NCBI GenBank assembly: GCA_022266195.1
Contig: WHVY01000005.1
Coordinates: forward strand, 3,224,001 to 3,288,000
DNA from: Tetranychus cinnabarinus
Taxonomy: Eukaryota; Arthropoda; Arachnida; Trombidiformes; Tetranychidae
Length of the DNA: 64,000 bases
Reading direction: 5' to 3'
The notes below the pieces were generated by a model, which had not been told where the DNA came from, ran no database searches, and worked only from the letters and a program-made list of their open reading frames with translations. The position numbers and the translations under genes are program-made. Positions 21,494 to 35,900 of the stretch are shown piece by piece; the stretch's first letter is position 1, and each line of letters begins with the position of its first letter.

Positions 21494-24400
21494 CTAATAT
21501 AAGAATAGAAATGATGGAAAAAAATGTTTATAAATGTTCAAGTGAAGAGTCAAAATTGAAATGAAAATCAAAGTTACATTTAAGTTACATTTAAAGTTAC
21601 ATTGGAAGCAACATTTGAAGTAACATTTGAAGCTGATAAAATTGAATAACAAGATTATCATTATTGTTGGAGAAGAAGTGAAATAAGAAAGAAAATATTC
21701 TTTTCATGTTTCCATTCCTATAATCATGCATCGCTGAATTTTCCCTGAAAACTAAATAACATCATTATTTTTCATCATCAACATCATTATCTGAAAATAC
21801 AGTTACAAGAATCACCAGCAATTACCAATGTATCGGAGTTTTGCCGTTGAAAAGTGATCAACTTGGTTCCTTTTCATTTCAACACTTAACTTTATTATTT
21901 ACCATTAACAGTTGAATCTTCATGAATCACGATTATTCAATGGAAATCTTGTCTTGTGATTATCATTAAAATCATTGACTTTATCATGGAATGGATAAAA
22001 TTTCAATGGAAAAAGGGTTTCACCGAATCGACAGTCAAATTGAAATTTAAATGTAAACCTAACTTACAACTTGTTAGACTAACAGTGAACAATTTAATAA
22101 ATGGTAAGAAGTAAATGTTGATTGAATGTTTTGTAAAAGTAGATTGCAAGTAATGAATTGTGAATATTTGGATGGAAAAAGGTTTTACAAGAGTTTACTG
22201 AATTGGCTGATCTTGAAAATTATCTGAACCATGTGAAGATAATGAACTCTCAATGCTGGTTTCATTGGGAAATTGCTTTATTCCTTTTGTCAACCATTAA
22301 TTAACTCAACATCAACTAGAGGAAATTTGTCAATTTAATAACATTTTCTGGTGATGAACATTAATTTACGTTAATGAACCAATGCTCAGTTGAAGAGTCA
22401 ATTGAAAAGGTAAATGATATGTTTAAATGAATTAATGAAAGATCACAATCAAAGAGCTACAAATAAAAAAGTAATGTTAGTCTAATAAAATGATTAATCA
22501 AGCTGAATAGCGGTAAAGACAATTGAATCCAATTACAAATTCAACATTTATTCAAATTTCAAGTCATTCAACTCAAGACCAAACCTTAAGTCAACCAAAG
22601 TCATTTGACACAAAATTTGTAAAATCAATAACTTTCAAACTCCATCAATTGGAAGCAAAATTTACAGATAATTTCATTTTTGGGTTTGACGAAATATCGA
22701 AGTTCATTTCTTTCAGACTCAAATACAGAAACGATTCCTTCAACAGAATTTTCTTCGAACTTCTAAATTGAATTTAAAGTTGAAGTCTTGGTTATTCAGA
22801 GTTTTGTCATTATTTTGGTTTTCATTTTTTATATTTTCTGTTTTTGGAAGACAATTAGACAAAGTCTCTGCTTCTGAACAAACCATTAATGAATCTGGTG
22901 ATTAAGTAGCGAAGTGATGATAATGAATGTTGGAATTTCTTTTTTCAGTGACAGTCAGATTGTCATCATGAGTTTGGATGATTACTGATGATTTAAGTTG
23001 ATGTGAAAGATGTCATAATGAAGTGAAAATGAAATAAGAAACTGTAATGAAAGTGAAAGCTTAAGGTTATTGTATCAGAATAAAGTGCAATTAATGAGAC
23101 TAACTTGACAATTCGAAAAAAAAGTTCTTTGAACCACACTGAGAATGATATTGAATCTTGCTTTTGTTTCAACCATTGATGAAATTGGAAATGTTTGGAT
23201 GATGCATTAGACTGTAATATCTTGAATAGTGGAAATAAATGAAACAAATTCCGTTGCCTCACAATAATGGTAAACAGACTGAGATTTACAGGGAAACAAA
23301 GTAAAAAGATGAAGATAATAACTCTAATGAATGTAATCATGTAAGATTAATTTGTGTTAATATTATTTCATAGCCCAAGGTTTCCTCCAGAAGCACAGAT
23401 AATGAAATCTTTTTCATTATTAATGATTAAATAATGGGACAATCAGTGAAACTAAAAATGTTTCCAAGCAAAACTTTTCACCGAATATTGAATATATTAG
23501 TTTTTTCCATGAAAAACTGTTGAAACAAAACTTGCTATTCCATGTAAATGTCTATTAAGACTTACTGAATCATTGAAAAGTGTGATCATTTTAATGATAT
23601 ATTCACTAGTTTAGTTGCTTTTTTCACAGTAAATAACATGAACGTAAAAAAAGACTCAGCATTCTGATTTTTCATGTAAATTGCTTCTTGAATCATTTGA
23701 GATGAAATGGAAATGCAAGTAAAACATTGTTTGATCGTTGAATGCTGGCAAATCTTGGGAACCATTTGCAAATGGTTTTTGAATGGGAGTGAATAAAATG
23801 GACTGAAAAAAAAGTGAAAGATTACTCGAGAAATCAGATAAAAGTAAAGTCAAGAAAATGATTCTAAATCAGCATTCAAATCATGATTAGATGTACAAGA
23901 TGAGCGTTTTGCATGAGGAAAATCAATAATCACAAGTGATGAATGAAAACTTGAATATATAAACAGATTGTAAAACGATGAAAAATGTTTTACTTTTCCC
24001 ACTGACATTGTGTGCTTGGTTCACGTTTTGGGTAACAAAACAAACGCTTCACAACTAACAATACAAATCTTGTAACATCACTTTTCGCATTTAACAGTTT
24101 CTCAATAATAATGCAAAACAACCCAACGATGCTGTTTAAAAGTAATTCAGGTCTATGATTGAGACTCTGAGCAGGGGAAATGAAAAAAGTTCATCGAAAA
24201 AAGAATCGACTAAAAGTAAAAGCAGAAAAGTCCAAGACAATGAAAGGCATTTATGTTCATTGGTTTTACACAATAACAAGACTGAATCAAATCAATAGAA
24301 AAGTTGGTTTGACAAAATGCTTTGATTATTTTGAATTAACATTCATTTGGATTCATTTCATTCAACTAACTGAGACTTTTGTTTCGATTGAAGTGACAAA

Positions 24401-24986
24401 ATATTTTGGTTGCTCTGAATGTTCACAAGTTATTTGAGTCAATTGTACTTGTTATTTGAAAGATTTTGAAAGTCGAAGTAAAATTAATGAATTGCAACTC
24501 ATCAAGTATCAGTTAAGAGGAAGTGAAAAAACAACCTTCAAGAGCCAATTAACTGATTTACGGAGAAAAAATTGAACAGAATGATTAATTATCAGTTAAT
24601 TACAATTAAAATGAAGTAAATTATTTTTTAGTTCTTGGAAGCCAATCATGTTATGAATTATATTCAATTGTTTACTTACTGGGAGTGAGAGATTCAGTTT
24701 AACCAGAAATGTTTATTCATTTAGCTTGAAATAAACATGAAAAGTAGCTCAAACTTATCGACCAATAAATGCTTATTCAGAAATCCAAATTTTTTGATGA
24801 ATTTTTTGGAAATTTTTTTTCCTCTGAAATGATAAGTTTGTTTATTCGGTGCAAGGTTGGATGAATAACATGAATCGCAAGTGGTAAAGGAAAGAGTTTT
24901 CACCCTAAACGTGATTAGGAAATTTAATTAATTAACAGACAGATAATATTTTCATTTGATTCAATATCAACATGAACAACACTAGC

Positions 24987-25012
24987 ATTCTCATGAGTAA
25001 TATCATGAGAAT
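24987..25012. repeat. Perfect hairpin in the giant intron
   Basis: ATTCTCATGA (24987-24996), loop GTAATA, then TCATGAGAAT (25003-25012): perfect 10-bp arms. The function is unknown, and chance is possible in a 19-kb AT-rich stretch. Confidence 0.7.
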
Positions 25013-26312
25013 CCATTAACTCAATTATAATAATCTACTTCAACTATTAACTAATTCATTCCCTTGGATCATCATTATCTTCATTATCACTTTCATTTGA
25101 TTATCCAAACATTTATAAATTACAAAGGGAGAAACAAACATTTTAATTCAACTCGAACCTCAAAAATTGATATTCATCAACAAAAGTCACTTTTAATCAA
25201 TAAATTATCATTGACATGAAGTTCACTGAAAAATATTACAATGACTGTGAACGTGCGTTGGTAATAACTCAAAGTCATCAATTGTATTACATTTAATGGT
25301 GATTTCAAGATAAAATAATAGTCAAAGGAAAATAATAACAAGAATTTGATTGAAATTTCCATTCATTTCCTATCAACATTCAACTTAATCATTGATTCAT
25401 TTTTCTCTTAACAATAAATCTGATTCAATTGTCAATATTGCTATTTCACCCAAATTAGCATTTCAAGATTTAATGGAAGATAATTAGTTGAATGTTCATT
25501 CTTATTGAGGTTTAATTGTACAAGTTTGGCAAAGGCTTGGAGTGAAATCGTCTTTGATTTGAATCAATTACAAAGGGAATTAATTGATTTGGATTCAATT
25601 AATTTCAAGTTGAAACTGTTACTTGAAGAAACGAGTTTAAGGTTAGTTTGAAAATTCATGAGGTTTGGGTGAGATTCAGATGCTATTGATCAGGATTATG
25701 AAAATTGGCGAAGAGTAAAGTTGGAGCAAATTGAGGGAAAATTCAGGAAAATTAAAGGAAAATTCAGGGAAAAGTAAAGAAGGAAAATGTTGAGCTTTTA
25801 TGCTGAATTTTAGGCTGATCATTATTGAAGCTTTTTTATGCCAAAAATATCAATTAAACAAAAGGCAAACTCATTTATCAAGCTTAGTTGAGATTATTTA
25901 ATCAACAAAATGGTTCCTTTTTGGCGTATTCATTGGTTCGAGAGATAATATTTGCTTTTATTTGCGAACTCTAATGAATGGAAAAGTTGAAAATTTGAGG
26001 TTTTTTTTACTGACCGAAATTATTCATCTATTCTGGTTGAGCAATTGTTGGCCTGGAATCAGAAACGGAAGTTAGTTTTCAGCAAACTTGTCAAATGTTC
26101 CTGTTATATCATAATTATAATCATCATAATCAACAACAAAATTCAAGTTGACTTTCAAGTTGAACGATAATGACACCAAAAGTAGTAAACTTTTTACATT
26201 CAAAGTCAAGTTGAACATAAATCATAATCATTTATGACACTAAATCAGACATTTGCTTAATCATGATAAACTTTTGTACCTCTGCCAGTGCTATTCAATT
26301 TCAGCTGATTTC

Positions 26313-26336
26313 CAAGCTTTATTCAAATAAAGCTTG
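26313..26336. repeat. Perfect hairpin in the giant intron
   Basis: CAAGCTTTAT (26313-26322), loop TCAA, then ATAAAGCTTG (26327-26336): perfect 10-bp arms with a tetraloop. The function is unknown. Confidence 0.7.
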
Positions 26337-27658
26337 ATAACTTGAACAAAAATAAGGTTGAGTTTCAAGATTAACTTTGAAATGTTGGAGAATGAGTTGA
26401 AGTAAAGAGACAAGTAAACAGATAAATATTAATAATTCAATTCAAGTTACATATTGATAAATGTTGAACCATTTAATCCATAAATATTTAACAATTTTAT
26501 CGATAAATATTGATTTTAAGTTGAAAAATGACAAATTCAATAAACTTGAAAAACCATTTACAATGAAATTTTCACGATTATCTGTAAAAAAATAATAAAT
26601 CCAACGATTCACTGTAACATCAATAAAATGCTGAAAAAGAAACAGCGTTTAGGATCTGAATTTTGGCACATTACTTTATGAAATGTTGATACAAATAAAA
26701 GTAAAATGAATTACAAGATTTGCTGTTCAACTTACAAAAGTTCAATTCTCTTTGAAATGTTAACGTTGTTTTGTTCATTTAATTCAACGACAAGAGGAAA
26801 AAAACACAACAAAATGGCTGATGAAACAATTGTTGTTTCATCAATCAGACATCCTTGTCAGTTTCCTAGTTTTTTTACCAATTCAATTGACCAATTCTTG
26901 ATTTCAAAGCTTTTTGTCCTCACAACATGAATGGAAACGAAAAAAAAGTTCTGAACAAAATGACAATTAAGGTAATCAATCAGGAAAGAAGGCAAGACAA
27001 ACAGCTTGTAAATCATCAATGGATTAATTAGCAAAATTAAAATGTCCAATTTGCTGGTCAAGTTCATGTTAACCTGATTTACCAGAAAAACATAACTCAA
27101 GATGTAAGATCTTTGTCTCATTCACTGTTTGTAATTAACAGTTCCCTTAGCTTTTCCCTCAATTCTCATTCTTCTTCCCTTAATTGTGCTAATAAAGTAT
27201 TTCTCATTGAATATTGATTGTGATTATAAGTTGATTAACCATCACTTTGTGAACGCTACAGCATTGAACATCCGTAGTGCCTCAAAGAGTTTTCATTTTT
27301 TCTGTTAAATATTTTGATATTTTCATTTTTGCTTTGAAATTGGTTGAGACCATGAAATGTAGATTCAACAGTTCGAAGCCTTTTGTTGTTCAAAGCGTAA
27401 AATGCACACATCGCTCTTCATTCAAACCCACCTTCAACCACAAGCCTTAACAACCTTCAAGCATTGAAGACAATAAATTAAAAAATAATCTAAAGCTAAA
27501 TTTGGAGGTTAAAGTTTTCCTTCCCTGGTGATAACTCAATAATGATTGTTAAACCGAGTCTCACCTTATTCATTTTTTGCGTCTTCATAATTAATTTTGA
27601 TGAACGTTGATCAATCTTTATCAACCAAACAATTGAACACAACAGCAATATACGCTTA

Positions 27659-27674
27659 GACACACACACACACA
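27659..27674. repeat. (CA)n microsatellite
   Basis: About seven CA dinucleotide units in the giant intron of the PDZ gene. Confidence 0.8.
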
Positions 27675-29975
27675 TCAAGTTTGCAGATTAACTTTGAATA
27701 TTAATATAATAACCAACATTGTATTAACAGTTGATAAATAATGTAAGGAAACAGGAGAATGGAAGGAAAAAAAAGTAAAGATGAAAATAAAATCTGCTAT
27801 CATTTTCAAGCAGCATTCATCATCTTCTTGAACATTCAATCTTCCCATAAATTTGAATCTTCTTCTGTTACAATGGATTATGATAATGATATCCAAAAAA
27901 AAGGTTCAATCACTTTTGATAGGGTAAACAGGGATGAAAAACTGTAAAGAAACAAATAACTTGAAAAGTGTCTAACAACTGTTCAGTTGAGCTAATCTTT
28001 CCTTTTGGCATTACAATCAATTTTAATTGGTAATTTCCTATGTAAATGATGAATCCAAATTGATCATACACAATATCCTAATTACGTTCAATAAATCATT
28101 TGACACTTTGATTGATTGTTCAGTTGAAATTCACCCAAATTGATGGACTCTGTCTGGTCACCATACAAGGGTAAACAAATGCAATCTTGAAAAGCAGAGT
28201 TCAATGTCAACTTTTCCCTTATAAATTGGTCAAAAATATTGATCAATGAAAGTTTTGTTTAAACTGGCAAAACTCGATACTTTTCCTTCTGTTTTTCATG
28301 ATAAATCAACATTTAGTTTGACAACATTTTTTCCCATCAAATAGTCTATTTCAATCAATAAATATGCTTGTTTTGTTTCCATGTTCATCTTCATGTACTT
28401 TTATCACACAAAAACAGACAACTCAGGGAAAAGGCAAAATATCCTGCTGATAAATTGTATTCACTTTTTGTCTTTTGTTTTTACTTTTCTATTCAATTCC
28501 TTAACATTTATCATTTTTATTCAAATATAAATATTAATTCAACCAAAGGCTCAAAGGTTCAATGGAACAGGGAAAAAAGTGTTGATAGAGAAATGAATAG
28601 AAATGTTTCAATGTTGATTGGAAAATGTGTGAAGAAAATTTTGCCTCAATTTCGAGTTTCATTTTTTCTCCAAATTTTCATGTTTGATCAACAATTTTCT
28701 GACTGTGAATCAATGGATGTGATAAAACATTTGCCTAATATGATTTGAAGAGAAATATCAATTTTGAAATAATCTCTTTTTCGATCATTTTTCTTGATCA
28801 AAATGAACATTGAAAATGGTGAAAAACAAACACAACTGAGAAGTGAAATTGAATATTGAAAAGGTTATTTGCATTTTATTCACATTGGGAAAAGATGCTT
28901 TAAAGTTCAAGATTTAATATCAAAGTCAATCAATCAAAAGGGAAAGTAATTTATAAAGATCGGCCAATTGAAATGAACATTGAAAGTCCATCTAAATCAG
29001 TGAGAGACTCAATGAATCGGAAATGGCAATTTCATTTAATTGTAGCTCAAGTGACAACTTTTCAGTTTCAAGAGTTTCCTGAGTCAATGTGAAACAGTTT
29101 TGAGATTATTAATATCAAAGTGTTTGGCTTATTTGATCATTTCATTTTTAATAACGAGATTAAATTATTATTTTTGAATTGAACTCAAGGTTGGAAAAAC
29201 TTTTCGAGTCTTTTTCTCAAGAGAAAATCTCATGAATAATCAGATGAAATTTCGAGTGTACATGGAAATATGAGAAATGGTTGAGTTTACAAAAATGTTT
29301 GCAAATTATCATGTAATCAAATGAAACTGGAGACTCATTAAAACTAACATTTACTTTGCCATCAATTTTTCAATTGAAGTTGTTCCTGAAATAATGCAAC
29401 AAAATGAATCTTTTACCTTTCCATTAAATAATCAATTTGAAAGTTTCATTTGAAACCAAAAATATTTTGCAAGATGATCATTAGTTTAATTAAAAAAGGA
29501 ATCATTAAAGGCGCAAAGATGATTAACGGCAATTATCGATTGATACTTTTTCTGTTGGCAAACGTGTTCATCTTCAAATTACTAATCGATTTACATTGAA
29601 GGCTCATTTTATTTCAATTCATACATTTTCCTGTTGATTGGTTATTTGCTCAAAGTCTAGAGTCTTTTTCAATCAACTTTTTCCCTGAACAAAAGCAATT
29701 GATTTGGTTTCACTTTTTTTAGACGAGTCTCCATAGGAACTGTGTTTAGATGAAGATAAGATGATGCGTCATGATGAAGATGAGGATGAAAATAATGAGG
29801 AGGAGGAAGAGAAGGAAGGCGAGACGGTGAAGACCTAAGGACTTACTTGAGGCTAACCACTTGGTTGATGGAGATGAAGAGGAGGAAAGAAGCTGAAAAA
29901 TGATGAACATTGTTATGATTATTAGTTGGAGGAGGATAAAGAAGATGAGGAAGAGATGAGGATTGGAAAAGTATT

Positions 29976-29991
29976 AGAGAGAGAGAGAGAA
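29976..29991. repeat. (GA)n microsatellite
   Basis: About eight GA units at the end of a purine-rich island (about 29740-30000) in the giant intron. Confidence 0.8.
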
Positions 29992-32889
29992 ATATATTCA
30001 CTGGGGATAAGTTGAACAACACATTACGGTGTAATTGTATTGCATTATTCACTCTCTTCATCTTTTCTTCCTGTGATTCATTCATTGAAGATGAAGAGAC
30101 TCACGCGCTTTTCACCGTGCAAAAACAACATACCAATTGAACAAAAAAGGTTAACTCGACTGATCAACTGTCAATGGTTATTACATTTTCAACAACCTTT
30201 ATGGATTCAATTCAGGAAATAACTGCAATAGCAAAGAGAAGCAAATTGTTTAAAAACCAATAAAAAGACTCGATTATTAACCAAACCAATTTTAACGGCT
30301 CTTCTCTTTACTATGCAAACAATCATTTTAATGGCAATTTATTACTGTAATCAACTTTTATATTTCGTGTGAAACAGCTTTTAAATATCAATTAAACCAA
30401 CAATTTAACCGACAATAAATCAACTGAAGAGCAAATTGTATCGTAAAGGTGAAAATAATGTTTTCATAATTACAGGTTGATGGGTAAATCAGGTCTGGGT
30501 AAAGACGAAAAGAGTTGATTCAATTTTGGACAAAATTTATTCTAATTTTTAGAAAAATGAAATTTCTATTTAAATCGAGTAATTTGATTTAAGAAAATTA
30601 CTGTTAAATTGAATTATGAAAATGTTAACATTAATCAGGTTTAAGAGGTTTGAGTTTACTTGAGTTTCACACTTTTATTAAATTAATATTTAAAATTATG
30701 AAAACAAATGTTTCCTTCATGATATTGTTTTAATCAGATTGAATGATTAAAACATGAGTAAACAAGTTTTGAAAATCAAAAGATTGCATCGACAATTTGA
30801 GTTTGAACAAAAGGTTCATGAATGTCAACAACATGAGTGAAACATGCGAGAGAATAACAAGTGAAAATTAAATTTTCTGATTAACTTGAATGTAATAATT
30901 GAGTTATTTTCCTGCTTTTCTGAATGAATTGAGAAAAATTGAAAAGTATTCAAGAAGAAGTTGAAAAAACAAGTTTAATGTGTAAAATGGCTTATTTGCA
31001 TCGTATTTTCATTTTCAAGTTGAACATATTGTGAGTGAAGGAAAAAGATGTTTCCATGTTTTCATGATGATGAGCATGAACAGGGAAAAAGATGAAATTG
31101 AAAGATTTCAATTGAATAAGTGAAAGAAAAGGGAAACGAACGAAAAGATTTGGTAATGAGATTTTTGTTGTTGTCATTTAAGCACATATACTTAATGTAC
31201 ACATCAGTCAAACCTTTTTTTTAATAAAAAGCTTATTCCGTCTTCTGGTTAGTTTCATACATAATAATAATAAGAAACCGGGATTGATGAATTTCATTAC
31301 ATATGACAATTCAGTTGAGAATTCAAGTTTCAACTGAGAAATGAGTTAATCAAAAACTTGTTTCTCATTCAATGTTAACATTTTAACACTTTAACGTTAT
31401 TAAATGATAAAGAAAATTGATTTAATTAAATTGTTGGGTCAAAGTTGGGTTTGCTGGCAAGTTCAAATGTAACTTTTCAATTTTTGCTTTTAAATTTTGT
31501 TCCAAATCATAATGTCCTGAAGCATTTTGAAAAGGTTTGCTTTAATTGTTGTGACTTTTTTCACCCAACAATATGTTTAGTGAAATGCTTGGATTGAGTT
31601 TGATGCCAAACTGGGAGTAAATATTGTGTGATATTAATGGGTAACCAGAATATTTCATTTGTTGGAACACTTTTCTTGTATTTTGTTCTGGAACCGATTC
31701 AGTTTGGTGAATGATTTTTGAGGGAAATTTGATAAAAAATATTATTACTGGGAATGAAAGGGAAAAGTCAAAAGTTATTCATTTGAAATTTGAGTTGAAA
31801 GCATGGGAATGAAAATAATATGAGAGTAAACTCAATCAATTGAAAAGTTGGCAGAAAAGACTGAGGAGATTCAGAGAGAAAAATGAACAAAAAAGAAGTA
31901 AATTGAAAACGATAAAAATGTATTGCAATAAACTGGGAGGTGGAAGTTATTGAAATGTAAGGTTGAATATTCAGGTTAAATGGGTGACAATAAAGATGAT
32001 AAAAGTTGTACAATTGTAAATATTGACTGATAAACTTTAAACATTTAGTCTAAAAAAGGTTTTGTATATTTCATGGAGTAAATGAGTAAAGTTCATTACA
32101 CTGACAAAAATCGATTCGAAACTTGGATCTCATTTGGATAAAACATTGAAAAGTATGAAGAGAGTTTGGAAAAGTTCTGGAAATTTTATTTTCGATTTCG
32201 ATTTTCATTGCATTTCAGGAAATTTCGATGAACTTCAATGTCTAGGTTTGGATGCTGGCTTTCTGAATAAGCTCAGAATCTCAAAATCATTTGTTTGTTT
32301 CGATTCTTATAAGGACTTCCAATCTCTATAAATATTTGTATCGAAAAAATTGGATCGAAATTTTGATAAAAAATTAAAGTTCCGACTATGAATTGAATGG
32401 ATAAAGAAAATTGAGCTATTGATTAATCTTAAGAAAATTTCAAATTGATATTAATCATGTTTTACTTTTCACTCTCGGTGTAGTTGGTTTGAATTATGAT
32501 GTTATCTTGTGTTAACAGTAAATTAAAAGACTGGGAATGATTTGAATATTTCAATATTTTGAAGAAGCATTTTAGTTTACCAAAATGTTGATAACAAAAA
32601 AGGTTGACAAGGGAATGAGAGCTTAGGAATAGCAGAATAGGATTGAATGAAAAGTGTTCAATGATCTGTTCTTATGTTACCATGTCATTATGTTGGAATG
32701 AAAAACTGTTGGAAATGAAGGAAAGGAGAGATGAAAAGAAAGAAGAGAAAGGTTCAGATTCATGGTCACTGATTGATAATGTGATAAGATGAGGCAAAGA
32801 GTAATGGTGAAACTGAAAGGAATAAAAGGAGAGAATGGAAAAGATACAAATGAAAGGTTTTTAGTGAGGTTGTTGAAAAAGTAAAAGAA

Positions 32890-32926
32890 GATGATAATAA
32901 TAATAATGATAATAGCAATAACAATA

Positions 32927-32961
<35 letters not shown>

Positions 32962-32966
32962 AATGA
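32890..32966. repeat. (GAT/AAT)n trinucleotide repeat
   Basis: A trinucleotide tract: imperfect AAT units first, then about 12 uninterrupted ATG units at about 32927-32962. On the minus strand it produces an artefactual poly-Ile open frame. Confidence 0.9.
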
Positions 32967-35900
32967 TCAAAGACGGAGGACTAAATGAAGGATGAAGGAG
33001 AGTCGAGGGAAAAGATGATCAAGAAAAGAGGGAAGAAAAGGTTTGTTTCTATTATTAAGCTAAAACCAATGGTCACAATGGGAGAGAAAGCAAGAGATGG
33101 AGAAGGCGGTTTGGTAAATGGATCAAGATGAAGATGACAAAAGTGATGCAGGCAAAGAAGAAGATGCTCTCAGTTTGACGGAAGTGAACTGGTTAAAGTT
33201 AAAGGACGAGGTCTTTCCCGTAGGAACCATAAATCATAGTTTAATTTGAGAGCAAATTGTTAAACATTTGGACGAAATAAACTTCACAAGGAAAACAAGT
33301 GAAAATAAATTCCCTCAATAACCAGACTTTGAATTTACATGAGATTGTCATCGTATTAAAATTGAATTCATTGAACTGATTCAACATTGGAATTGGTTTT
33401 AACACTAATTCAGAATAACATTGAGCTTAGACTTTGGATTTTCTGATTTTTGGGTCAATTTCTTTAGTTTATTTTCTGAAATCATTAGGGTTCTGATTTT
33501 GATTGAATTCTGATGGAAAATGTCATTATCTGAAAAGTCAATTATCGCCGAGTTTCTTGGTGTTGACTTTTCTTTGAAATTGAATTTGATCGAGCTTTGT
33601 TTTTACCCTGACAATGAGTTATGATGAAATTTGCATAAAACAATAATCAAAGGATGAAAACAGTTGGAAGTGAAGGGACAAAATGAAAACAAAAGAGGTA
33701 AAGAGTAAAGATATTTTGATGGTAATGATGATCAATTTACTCATCATGATCCTCACAACTCATCAATTTACGGTAAACCTTTTCGAAACAACGGAAGTTG
33801 AATGTACAAAAAAACTCCAGAAACTTCCGTCTTTAGAGTTTCTTAGTCCATGTTGACTGAGTTGAAGATGCAGTTGAAGAAGATACAAATGATAACCTTT
33901 TTAACCTCACATTTTGTCTCAACAATTTTATCTTCACCAAGACACAAAAATTAAGGTTGCTCCAGTTTTAGTCATTTTTTTGTTTCTTTCAACTGATGTT
34001 TCCTTTAACCAGCTTTGCTTTCCTTTACCACAACAACAACAGATTTGGAATAAAAAGTTATCCAAAATATTAGTTGAAATTGTTTGCAATTAGTTGAGCT
34101 TGAAAAGGTTTTCACATATGAAAAGGGAGAGGAAAGAAGTGCTTGAAACTCAAACTCATTATAACATTTTCAGGCTTCTCTCGATGGGGTTGTCATAATC
34201 TGCAATTTACATCATGTTTTTACCCAGCAAAAGGGTCACTTTTAACAACAATTTGATTGACAGTCAATTATCACATCAAAACACTCACCAGTATGAATAC
34301 CAGCCAATATTGTCCAGTTGCAAAGGGAAGAGGAAAAAAACAAAAAGCAGATGATTTTGGACGATGGTGATGATAATATAATAATAAGGCTTTTGATTGA
34401 CAAATGCAATTGCTTTGGATAATGCAAATAACAATGAACAACAGTTGGATAAAATAATGACCAATTTGCTTCCAATCAAAGTTTCTTTGTTTAAGCAAAA
34501 AACTCAGAAAATATCGTTAAATAAGTTTTTGATTATAAATATCAAAGTGTTGGAAATGTTTCCCTGAACCAACAATATTTAAAATGAAACATTTTATCAT
34601 TTTAATCAAAAATTGCAAGCCTGAAGGTTTATTCATTATTCATTTATTTTCTGTAATTACAATGAAAGTTGAACAGAAATGAATTTGCACAGAATTGAGT
34701 TTATCCATGAAATGTTGAACATTCACTTGAAGGTTAATCCAAACCATCTTGTTACATGATATTGTATTTATAATGAAATGGTGAATATTTAACCTTTAAT
34801 TCAAAATTATTAACCTTTAAAAGGCATTAGTGATAGCTTTGAAAGAGAGTTTCATGTTACTCAGGGAAGGAATTGAGTTTGGAAAAAAGATGAATTTGAA
34901 TGGGAATAAAGTTGGATTTGGTTGAGAGGCAAAGAATTCAAATTATTTAGGAAATTTTGAAAACAATGAATTCTATTCATTGAGCTTCTTTCATGATAAA
35001 TATTTCGTCTACTGTTAACTTTTTTTCACTTCTGAAAGCGCAAAGCTGTTTACAGCTTACAATGTAAGTTTCATTTTGTGTAAAAATTTATTGAAAGCAA
35101 GACAAAAAAGGTTCATTTGAATGACAATGCTTTTCAATGTACAACAATGAGGATAAAATTGGATCAATTTGATTTGATTCAATTGATGTGCAAGATTTAA
35201 AAGTGTAACTCATATCCAATTGATTAACAGGGAAAATTGAATTCACTGTTAATCAATTTTTCCATAAAAACTATTCATGCGAACCCCACCGTGTTTTCAT
35301 TTCTCATATAACATATTAAAGTTGGTGAATCAAAATTAAAATCAATAATTAATAGATATTCACATCTTTGGTCAGGGAAAATTAAAAAATCTTCAAACCG
35401 TGAAAGTCGCAGATGAAACAAAATAGCAATTATTTTCACTTTAATAAACATTAATTTGCATATTCAATAATTTACAGATTAAACTTGAAGCTGAATTGAA
35501 AATTAATTAATATTTTAAAATGAATAAATGTTTCACTTCATTGGCTATTTAATTATTAAATTATTGATTTTTCCAACCATTTTCAATAAACAATTGTGCA
35601 CAAAAGGGAAAAAATTCATTTTAAATTTTATGATTTTCTGAACTTTTATGAAACTAGAACAACTGAGAGCTAAGATAAGTCAAATTATAAGTTGAAGATC
35701 TGATAAGTGCTGAACATTCTCAGTCCAGTGCCATTCCTTATGTGCTTTGCAAGAGTTTCAGGTTTTTGCTTTTTCTTTTCATCAGAACTTTTCAGTGAAA
35801 GAAATGTTTAACTGTTCTTTCTCACAGAAAAGCTTTCTGTTTCCTGATTCTGTACGAGTATCAGATTGCGTTCATAAGTTCTGCTTGATGCTTCTCATTG

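Noticed and set aside
32677..32970. Minus-strand open frame beginning with a poly-Ile run
   Set aside because: It is the translation of the (GAT)n microsatellite and neighbouring purine-rich DNA, not a gene.
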